Below are positions 57,894 through 64,000 of a stretch of DNA of 64,000 nt, piece by piece; the first letter of the stretch is position 1, and every line of letters begins with the position of its first letter. The translations under genes and the position numbers were made by a program. Under the pieces are notes generated by a model. It had not been told where the DNA came from. It did not search any database and worked only from the letters and a program-made list of their open reading frames with translations. Source of the DNA: Pontibacter beigongshangensis (lineage in GTDB: Bacteria; Bacteroidota; Bacteroidia; Cytophagales; Hymenobacteraceae); the NCBI RefSeq assembly GCF_014332515.1, contig NZ_VFSD01000027.1, forward strand, positions 23,982 through 87,981, written 5' to 3'.

Positions 57894-58867
57894 TATTTTT
57901 TAAGCACGCCTACACGCTCTTTGATCAGGTACTCGTTTTTGTTTTTGGCGGTAAGCGTGATCATTTCGGCCAGAAAGCCTGCCAGGAACAGCTGCACCCC
58001 CACTACAACCGCCACCAGCGCCAGAAAGAACAGCGGCTGGTCCACCACATCACGGATTCGCCCGTCGGAGTACAGCCGGAACACTTTCTGCAGGATAAGC
58101 CAGAGCGTGACAATAAACCCGAACAGAAAGCAGAAGGTGCCCAATGTACCGAAAAAGTGCATCGGCCGTTTCCGGAACCGCGACACAAACGAGATGGAGA
58201 GCAAATCCAGAAAACCGAAGATAAAGCGCTCTATGCCGAATTTGGTCTTGCCATACTTCCGCTCCTGGTGCTGCACCACCTTTTCGCCGATCTTTTTAAA
58301 CCCGTTCCACTTGGCGATAACCGGAATGTAACGGTGCATCTCGCCGTGTACCTCTATGGTTTTTACAACCAGCTGGCGGTAAGCTTTCAGGCCACAGTTA
58401 AAATCATGAAGGTTAATGCCCGACAATTTGCGGGTGGCCGCATTAAAGAGTTTAGAGGGCACTGTTTTAGAAATCGGATCGAAGCGCTTTTTCTTCCAGC
58501 CCGAAACCAGGTCGAACTTCTGGTGCTTGATCATGTCGTAGAGTTCCGGAATCTCCTCGGGGCTGTCCTGCAGGTCGGCGTCCATGGTAATCACCACCTC
58601 GCCGGTACAGCGCTTAAACCCTTCGTTCAGGGCGGCCGACTTGCCATAGTTGCGGTTAAAGCTGAGGCCCTTCACCGTGTTATCTTCGGCACTGAGTTCG
58701 TTCACCACTTCCCAGGAGCGGTCGGTGCTGCCATCGTCCACTAAGATGACTTCATACGAATAGCCATGGGCGTGCATTACACGCTTAATCCATCGCACCA
58801 GTTCTGGCAGCGACTCCTCCTCGTTATAAAGAGGCACCACTACCGAAATATCGTAAGCGTATTGCAT
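57893..58867 (-). CDS. Membrane glycosyltransferase family 2 (ArnC/DPM1-like)
   Basis: The 324-residue protein starts MQYAYDISVVVPLYNEEESL (ATG at 58865-58867, preferred over a TTG four codons upstream). The GT2 domain has LVDDGSTDRSWEVV, MDADLQDSPEEIP and LVSGWKKKR, and two C-terminal membrane helices follow (about residues 220-285). Such enzymes move a sugar onto polyprenyl phosphate at the inner membrane. It is paired with the GT4 gene, suggesting one glycan pathway. Confidence 0.9.
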   Translation of the reverse strand: MQYAYDISVVVPLYNEEESLPELVRWIKRVMHAHGYSYEVILVDDGSTDRSWEVVNELSAEDNTVKGLSFNRNYGKSAALNEGFKRCTGEVVITMDADLQDSPEEIPELYDMIKHQKFDLVSGWKKKRFDPISKTVPSKLFNAATRKLSGINLHDFNCGLKAYRQLVVKTIEVHGEMHRYIPVIAKWNGFKKIGEKVVQHQERKYGKTKFGIERFIFGFLDLLSISFVSRFRKRPMHFFGTLGTFCFLFGFIVTLWLILQKVFRLYSDGRIRDVVDQPLFFLALVAVVVGVQLFLAGFLAEMITLTAKNKNEYLIKERVGVLKK

Positions 58868-58871
58868 GTAT

Positions 58872-59390
58872 TTATTCAAACTGTGGCCGGTTTTTCTTCA
58901 TAATGGCCGAAATAACCAACGACAACAGCAGACCGATTAAAGCAAATCCAACAATGCTCATGATCAGTGTCGTAAAAGGCCCCGACATACTTTCGCCAAT
59001 CGCGAGGGCAGAATCAATCTGTTCATCGCTCATGCCCCGCTCCTCCAGTTCCATGCGTTGCTGGTCCATGATGGTTGCAAAATGGTCCGGGTCAATAAAC
59101 GTGGTATAAATTACCATAAATATACCACTGAGCAGCCCCATAATGGTTGCTACCAGGGTTCCCAGCCCCAGCCCCTGCCCATAACTCATATATCCTTCAT
59201 TTTCCCGCTTGAACTGCTGCATGGCTATCACTATGGCGCCAACCAGGATCAGGTAAGAAAGAAAGCCGAGCCACTTGTTGGTGCTTTCCCCAAAGATCAT
59301 GAGTATGGCAGAATACAGAACAGCTATTACACCACCGGCAATACCGTATTTTATCGCCACAGAAGCTACGGTTGGTTGTTTCTCAGTCAT
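58872..59390 (-). CDS. DUF4199 family membrane protein (1)
   Basis: The 172-residue protein has four hydrophobic helices, the SYGQGLGLGTLVATIMGLLSG region typical of DUF4199, and a soluble acidic loop (about 108-130) before the last helix. Function is unknown. It lies 4 bp upstream of the GT2 gene and 34 bp after a second DUF4199 gene, so the four genes probably form one transcript. Confidence 0.85.
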   Translation of the reverse strand: MTEKQPTVASVAIKYGIAGGVIAVLYSAILMIFGESTNKWLGFLSYLILVGAIVIAMQQFKRENEGYMSYGQGLGLGTLVATIMGLLSGIFMVIYTTFIDPDHFATIMDQQRMELEERGMSDEQIDSALAIGESMSGPFTTLIMSIVGFALIGLLLSLVISAIMKKNRPQFE

Positions 59391-59424
59391 AGTCTTATTT
59401 TTATATCAAGAGGTTAATAAAGCG

Positions 59425-59934
59425 TTACTTTCTGAAAAAGACGGCAGCCACAAGCGAAAACAGGCTGCCCACTACTAACCGGGCTATAAAATCGAAGGAA
59501 GCCAGCCGGCTCAGGCTCATAGACCCCAGCTCTTTATAACTCTGCTCGTAAATCTCCTCCCCGTATAGCTTAATGCTTTCTTCTCTGGTAGCCTCGAGCA
59601 GCGTCTGCATCTCGGCTATGTACTCCGTTACCAGCTCGTGCCCGAAAAAATACAGGAAGATAAACAGCAGCATGGCTGTTACCAAAGCGGTGTAGAAAGA
59701 AATGGCCAGGCCAACCCGTAGCCCTTTAAAAAAACTGAGCTCCGTGTCGAGGAACTGCTTGTAATACTTCATCCCCAGAAAAATGAACACGGGCAGCACA
59801 AAGAAACTCCACCTACCGGATTCGCCAAGTGGGTTATACCCAAATAAATAGGTTACGAGCAGAAGCACAAAACTGGCTATCCCACAAATAACTCCATAAC
59901 GCACCCCAATTCTTACTATCGCCTGATTAAACAT
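59425..59934 (-). CDS. DUF4199 family membrane protein (2)
   Basis: The 169-residue protein has four helices and the same layout as its neighbour (FFKGLRVGLAISFYTALVTA, then an acidic loop and a final helix LVVGSLFSLVAAVFF). It is a diverged tandem paralogue. A possible -7 element lies 36 bases upstream, which may make it the first gene of the glycosyltransferase operon. Confidence 0.82.
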   Translation of the reverse strand: MFNQAIVRIGVRYGVICGIASFVLLLVTYLFGYNPLGESGRWSFFVLPVFIFLGMKYYKQFLDTELSFFKGLRVGLAISFYTALVTAMLLFIFLYFFGHELVTEYIAEMQTLLEATREESIKLYGEEIYEQSYKELGSMSLSRLASFDFIARLVVGSLFSLVAAVFFRK

Positions 59935-59969
59935 CCCACTTAACTGGTATAAGGAGTAAACTCATACTC

Positions 59970-59977
59970 CAAAAATA
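59970..59977 (-). promoter_or_regulatory. Possible -7 element for the DUF4199-glycosyltransferase operon
   Basis: On the minus strand TATTTTTG matches TAnnTTTG exactly, 36 bases before the ATG. No clear -33 box is seen. Confidence 0.4.
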
Positions 59978-60002
59978 TTACAATATAAATATATGAAAAA
60001 GT

Positions 60003-61265
60003 TTAATTAAGCACTACCTGCCCTTTGTGGATAATGCCAATAACGGCACCTTTCAGGCTATGGCCATAGAACGGACTGTTCTTCGATTTTGAGCGGGTCC
60101 GGTGCACCTCCGGCGTCCAGGTTTGGTTGGGGTTAAACAGTGTGAGGTTTGCCTGCTCCCCTACTGCCAGCCCTGCTGACGGCAGCCGCAGGATGCTGCG
60201 AGGATTTGCAGCCAGTTTCTGTACCAGTTCCTCGGTGCCAAGCACATCCGACAGGGAGGTGTTCGCCACGGCAAAGGATGTCTCCAGGTTGATGATCCCG
60301 AAATCGGCCAGGTCGAACTCCAGGTTCTTCGCCTCCGTATCGTGTGGCATGTGCGCCGATACGAGTACATCGATGGTCCCGTCGCTCAGGCCCTCTTTTA
60401 TGGCATCGGCATCGGCCTGGCTTCTGAAAGGGGGCGCAACTTTGTAATTGGTATCGAATGGCAGAATGGATTCGTCTGTAAAACAAGTCTGGTAGCTGGC
60501 CACATCGCAGGTAACCCGCATACCGGCTGCTTTTGCCTTTCTGATAGCGTCGACAGCCGCCGCCGTAGAAATGGCGGAAAAGTGTAAGCGCCCGCCTGTG
60601 TAAGTCAGTAACTGCAGGTCGCGCGTCACCATCACCTCTTCGGCAATGGCGGGCATGCCCTTCATGCCTAAACGGGTGCTGGCCTCACCTTCGTGCATCT
60701 GCCCGTGGTTGGTAAGGCGGGTGTGCTCTGGTTTGTTCAGGAGAAGCCCGTCGAACATCCGTACATACTGCAGGGCCTTTAGCAGCACATCGGCTCCCTG
60801 CAAAGGTTTGAGCCCATCTGTAAACGCAATGGCGCCTGCCCGGTGCAGGTCTATCATCTCGGTCAGGTCTTTGCCCTCTGTGTCTATTGTAATGGCCGCT
60901 GCGGGGTGCAGCGTTACGGGCAGGTGCGCCGACTTACTTTTGATAAAGCTCACGGCTCCTTTTGTTTGCACCACGGGCTGCACATTGGGCAGGCATACCA
61001 GCTCAGTAAAACCGCCTGCCGCCGCCGCCGCCGCCACCGACTCCAGGTCCTCTTTGTGCTCCAGGCCTGGCTCACCGGCAAAGGCAAACATATCTACCCA
61101 GCCCAGCGAAACGCAGAGGCCATCGGCTTCAATCGTCTGATCTGCCTCTCTGGCTTCCGGACCGATGTAGCGGATGATGCCGTTCTCTATATAAATATGT
61201 TGTTGTTGTAAATGGAATTCTGATTCGGGGTGATAAATGGTTGCAGCCTTTAGGAGTATGTTCAT
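60003..61265 (-). CDS. Dihydroorotase-like amidohydrolase lacking metal ligands
   Basis: The 420-residue protein aligns by layout with type I dihydroorotase (PyrC): beta-sandwich ends and a TIM barrel. The usual metal motif (Gly-Phe-Ile-Asp-x-His-x-His) reads GWVDMFAFAGEPG here, with Phe60 and Phe62 where the two histidines belong. The later histidine site reads LHFSAIST, and the Asp of the ATDHAPH motif is replaced in VSAHMPHD. It is therefore probably not a working metal-dependent dihydroorotase. Such pseudo-dihydroorotases are known as partners of aspartate carbamoyltransferase in some bacteria. It starts 1 base after the BatA gene stop. Confidence 0.85.
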   Translation of the reverse strand: MNILLKAATIYHPESEFHLQQQHIYIENGIIRYIGPEAREADQTIEADGLCVSLGWVDMFAFAGEPGLEHKEDLESVAAAAAAGGFTELVCLPNVQPVVQTKGAVSFIKSKSAHLPVTLHPAAAITIDTEGKDLTEMIDLHRAGAIAFTDGLKPLQGADVLLKALQYVRMFDGLLLNKPEHTRLTNHGQMHEGEASTRLGMKGMPAIAEEVMVTRDLQLLTYTGGRLHFSAISTAAAVDAIRKAKAAGMRVTCDVASYQTCFTDESILPFDTNYKVAPPFRSQADADAIKEGLSDGTIDVLVSAHMPHDTEAKNLEFDLADFGIINLETSFAVANTSLSDVLGTEELVQKLAANPRSILRLPSAGLAVGEQANLTLFNPNQTWTPEVHRTRSKSKNSPFYGHSLKGAVIGIIHKGQVVLN

Positions 61266-61266
61266 G

Positions 61267-63276
61267 CTAAAAGAATCTTATGAGGGCTATTTCGGCCATT
61301 AAGAAAATCAGACACAATATTAGGCAATATTTCCAAAGCTTGACACCAAAATATCGTTTTTCGAATTCTCCTTTCACAGAAAATGCATCTGCATAATCAT
61401 AAATATGCACATTACCCTGACCTGGCTTCAGGAAACTGCGCAACTCATCCGGGCTGTACTGCTCCAGCAACGATTCTTCTTCAGGGTAATGAAAGGCAAG
61501 TGTGGTGATGGTAGAATCGCCCAGCCGCAGGTCGTAAAAACCGGCCTGGTGCATGGCATCGGGAATGGTAAAGAACAGGTTGCCCCCGCGCATGTGCTGT
61601 TCCGGAATAAATTCCAGGCTATCCTGCGTCAGCTTAAAGATACCTTCCTGCCGACGGGGTGCCGGCACGGGCAAGCTAACGGTGGCACCATCGAGTGCAT
61701 AAGAAAGTTGCTGTTCCTGTTTGTAGCTGGCAATGGCCAGCTTGTACATAACCGGCACAAACAGCGCATGGTTCTGCAACTCATTGTAACTGTCATCAAG
61801 TGGGGCCGCCATCAGGAAAACCTGCCCATTGCCCCTGTCGAACCGCGACAGAAAAGGCGAGCCACCCCTGAACCGGAGTATGTCATCAGATGCTCTGGAC
61901 CAGGCGAGGGTTCTGGCTGCGCCCGGCATCTGCATCTTCGGGTCGAAATCAGAAAAAATGCTTTTGAAAAATGGGTTGGCAGGATCCGGGGCTGCCAGGG
62001 CTGTTTTTGCAGGCTCCCCAGCCGTACTGGCGATCAGGCTGGCAGCTATGTTCAGGTTCTGCATCAGGCTGCTGTAACTGGTATTATCTGCCTGCACTGG
62101 CGGTATAATGACCACTGTTCCGCCCCCTTTCACAAAAGTTGCCAGCGTGGAGGATAAGGCGGAAGAAATGTTTTTCACAGCATGTACGACAACAATATGT
62201 GCAGCAGCCGTTCGGGCATAGTCGATGTTGCTCTGCTGGTACTGTGTTAACCTGAAAAATGCTTCGTTCTTAAATAGGCGGGGCAGCAGATCGGAGGAGT
62301 TGTCTGTGATTTCCACTACCTCAATGTTGCTGGAGGGAGCCATCACAAAATGAAAACTGTTATCGAACTCCACCGGGTAATCTTCTATAAGTACATACGC
62401 TTTGTTTATGCCGCTGCCCAGCACACTAAAACTAACTGTGGTTTCTGTTACTTGCCGGGCGGGCAAATCTACACTTAAAGCAGCCACCTGCCGCTCGTTC
62501 ACAATCAGTTTTACAGGGCAGTCTTCTATCGCCTCCTCGCCCGCGTTATAGAGCTGTATATGCAACAGGTTCTCGCCGGCAGGCCTTATAAATTCATCTT
62601 CCAAGTAAATAGAATCAATGACCACATTGGCAATGGAGGCCGCTTTAATGGGCACCAGATGCACTTGTTTGGTAGAGTCTATGGTAGATAAACTGGCTGG
62701 CTGAAAGGTGCTCCGTTGGAAATCAGAAAAGATAAAGACATGCTCTGCCGTGCGCTCACTTGGTAAAAGCTGGAGGCCCGAACTGGCAGCATAATTCAGA
62801 TTACTCAGTAGTGACGAAGCGTCTTTATTGTCGAGTACGCCGCTGTGGGGTGTATTGGCGGCCGTAAAAAGCCGGAATGTAGTGGAAGCCGGAAACAGGT
62901 CGAGCGTGCTCTGTGCCTGTTCAGTGGCAGCAGTCAGCATGGGCACATCTTCCTCGGCATGCGTATTTTGCATACTGAAGGAATTATCGATCACAACAGA
63001 AACCTGCGAGGTATCGGCAGGAACATAGGAATCGGAAGCAGGAAGAAAAGGCTGCGCAAAGGCCAGCACCAGAAAGACAATGAAAAATACCCGGCACAGG
63101 AGAATCAGAATCTCTTTTAAATTCCGCTGACTGGCCGTAATATCTTTAGAAGTCTTTATAAGCCTTACATTACTGAACTCTACCCGCCTGGCTTTACGCA
63201 GTTGCGCCAGGTGCAGGATAACAGGTATAGCGGTGGCAGCTAAGGCAAATAAAAATGTAGGATAAAGAAGGGCCAT
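61267..63276 (-). CDS. BatA-domain / VWA-like membrane protein
   Basis: The 669-residue protein has an N-terminal BatA region with two helices (MALLYPTFLFALAATAIPVI and LKEILILLCRVFFIVFLVLA), a von Willebrand A domain with the MIDAS-like DNSFSMQ (about residues 95-101), further beta-rich domains and a C-terminal helix (CLILCLIFLMAEIALI). Bacteroidota proteins of this type are anchored in the inner membrane and face the periplasm; their role is unclear. It forms a two-gene unit with the dihydroorotase-like gene. Confidence 0.87.
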   Translation of the reverse strand: MALLYPTFLFALAATAIPVILHLAQLRKARRVEFSNVRLIKTSKDITASQRNLKEILILLCRVFFIVFLVLAFAQPFLPASDSYVPADTSQVSVVIDNSFSMQNTHAEEDVPMLTAATEQAQSTLDLFPASTTFRLFTAANTPHSGVLDNKDASSLLSNLNYAASSGLQLLPSERTAEHVFIFSDFQRSTFQPASLSTIDSTKQVHLVPIKAASIANVVIDSIYLEDEFIRPAGENLLHIQLYNAGEEAIEDCPVKLIVNERQVAALSVDLPARQVTETTVSFSVLGSGINKAYVLIEDYPVEFDNSFHFVMAPSSNIEVVEITDNSSDLLPRLFKNEAFFRLTQYQQSNIDYARTAAAHIVVVHAVKNISSALSSTLATFVKGGGTVVIIPPVQADNTSYSSLMQNLNIAASLIASTAGEPAKTALAAPDPANPFFKSIFSDFDPKMQMPGAARTLAWSRASDDILRFRGGSPFLSRFDRGNGQVFLMAAPLDDSYNELQNHALFVPVMYKLAIASYKQEQQLSYALDGATVSLPVPAPRRQEGIFKLTQDSLEFIPEQHMRGGNLFFTIPDAMHQAGFYDLRLGDSTITTLAFHYPEEESLLEQYSPDELRSFLKPGQGNVHIYDYADAFSVKGEFEKRYFGVKLWKYCLILCLIFLMAEIALIRFF

Positions 63277-63408
63277 GTTTCAAGTTAAACAGCTGCAGTT
63301 AAATAAACAATATTAAGTCAGATAAGGAACTAAAAAGCAGCTCGCACCAGGGTACAGGCAGTAGGTCAACTCTGCAGTAGAGAAAATAAAATTATCAGGT
63401 AAAGTCCA

Positions 63409-63458
63409 ATTATTATAATAAAACCGGACCTCCGGAGATCTTTTTTTCTGCTGACGCC
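63409..63458 (+). repeat. Family A dispersed repeat, copy 28
   Basis: It reads AATTATTATAATAAAACCGG, ACCTCCGGAG, then ATCTTTTTTTCTGCTGACG. This is a variant with an AT centre and a T7 run after the palindrome. Confidence 0.75.
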
Positions 63459-63553
63459 ACTGCCAATTTGGTTGCCGGAAGCTTCGTAACCCCAACAAAA
63501 GCCTTTTTATACTCCTAAGTACATGCATATAAAATCTCTCGCATGCGGCCCGG

Positions 63554-63604
63554 AGCAGCAGGATTCGAAAAGTTTTCCCAAGGGCCATTTTGATTAGAAT
63601 AATT
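63554..63604 (-). repeat. Family A dispersed repeat, copy 29
   Basis: It has GAGCAGCAGG, a degenerate TTTTCCCAAGGGCC core, and ATTTTGATTAGAATAATT. Confidence 0.78.
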
Positions 63605-63931
63605 ACCGAAGGAAGACTTCTTTCTCTTCTCACACTGACCCGACTAGAGTTACCTATAGGCACTTAGATTACCCTGCACTGGCGGAGGTAAGATATGCCC
63701 ATAACGTCTGAAGGTAAAACTTGTTATACCTGAATTAGAAGGAACATAAAGTTATTGGCCGGGTCGCATGTCAGGGGTTGGCAAAACTAAATATTAGAAA
63801 TCCAATTTAGAAATGAAGGGAGATAGCTTTTTGGCTGCTTTACGCGCTTTAAGCCTATTTAGAAATTAAACTGGAGGGGTACTTCGCACATCCCAGTACC
63901 CCTGCATCAAGTCAAATCCCCCGCTCGCGGG

Positions 63932-64000
63932 CCGGAGCAGCAGCAGCCGAAGAGGTCCCCCAAGCTCATCCTGTAGGCGTATATTCAAGACCTAAGGCGC
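63932..64000. repeat. Partial family A copy joined to a second element B
   Basis: CCGGAGCAGCAGCAGCCGAA and GGTCCCCCAAG look like the CAG-rich part of a family A unit without its AT end. They run directly into AAGCTCATCCTGTAGGCGTA at 63962, which matches 19186 onward with few differences and is cut by the window end. Confidence 0.6.

Larger units (their letters stand above)
63277..64000. other. Intergenic, over 700 bp, repeats only
   Basis: It holds a 13-bp piece of element B (63338-63350), family A copies 28 and 29, a partial copy 30 and the start of a second element B. A minus-strand open frame at 63313-63663 crosses two family A copies and is not supported as a gene. No RNA gene was recognised. 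Confidence 0.55.

Noticed and set aside
63313..63663. Minus-strand open frame of 116 codons near the window end
   Set aside because: It runs through two family A repeats and has the composition of random translation.
1..64000. CRISPR array or tRNA/rRNA gene
   Set aside because: Family A copies are too far apart and unevenly spaced for CRISPR, and no cloverleaf or rRNA-like segment was recognised by eye.

Overview
The window looks like a chromosomal segment of a Bacteroidota bacterium, most likely a Cytophagales/Hymenobacteraceae (Pontibacter-like) member. That placement is an inference. It rests on the gene families (DUF4249 with an STN/TonB receptor, BatA-type VWA protein, DUF4199, DUF3817, about 630-residue PurF, bifunctional DAHP synthase/chorismate mutase, methylmalonyl-CoA epimerase), on TAnnTTTG-type -7 promoter elements, and on weak Shine-Dalgarno signals with several probable TTG starts. 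Coding DNA is GC-rich (roughly mid-50s percent by eye), apart from one clearly AT-rich gene near 46.4-47.8 kb. I saw no rRNA, tRNA or CRISPR.

Layout. 0-7.4 kb: a partial gene, YebC, a possible 28-aa membrane peptide, a DEAD-box RNA helicase, a frameshifted outer-membrane receptor and nicotinamidase. 7.6-10.7 kb: methylmalonyl-CoA epimerase and an Fe-S assembly operon (iscS, iscU, a small conserved-looking gene, iscA). 11.4-22.3 kb, minus strand: the membrane arm of complex I plus NuoI (nuoH-I-J-K-L-M-N), followed closely by purF; nuoA-G are not here. 22.4-23.8 kb: a REP-associated tyrosine transposase (RAYT) gene with four short REP-like palindromes. 23.9-33 kb: menA, a methyltransferase, a glutathione peroxidase, argS, arginase and a divergent arginine decarboxylase, a small lipoprotein, a HAD phosphatase and a polyprenyl-phosphate mannosyltransferase-like enzyme. 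33-40.2 kb: TerC, then an aromatic amino-acid block: DAHPS-CM paralogue 1, pheA, an aminotransferase and DAHPS-CM paralogue 2. 40.5-49 kb: DUF3817, an SBF-like transporter, an AsmA-like/GT51 fusion, purB, the AT-rich ion-channel-like gene and a cupin. 49-56.3 kb, minus strand: a surface-protein operon (secreted protein, STN/TonB receptor, DUF4249 lipoprotein, MG2-like protein). 56.7-63.3 kb, minus strand: two glycosyltransferases, two DUF4199 proteins, a dihydroorotase-like protein that lacks its metal ligands, and a BatA/VWA protein.

Two things stand out. First, about 29 copies of a short intergenic repeat ('family A') are scattered through the whole window. The unit has an AATTATTnnAAT end, an A/T-run, a CCTCCGGAGG-like palindrome and a CAG/CTG-rich end. 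It occurs about once per 2.2 kb and in both orientations. One copy supplies a gene's stop codon, and another forms the start of a signal peptide. Second, pheA is preceded by what looks like a complete ribosome-mediated attenuator: a 17-residue leader peptide with eight Phe/Tyr codons, a GGGGCT antiterminator segment at its stop codon, and a terminator whose 5' arm contains AGCCCC. The same GGGGCT/terminator arrangement precedes the first DAHPS-CM gene, although the leader peptide there is unclear.

Other elements include a lone integron-cassette-like unit (AT-rich gene plus an attC-like imperfect palindrome), a 35-bp inverted-repeat element, a second compound inverted repeat with a partial copy at the window end, and a degenerate GTCTTGTGTCTTA motif.
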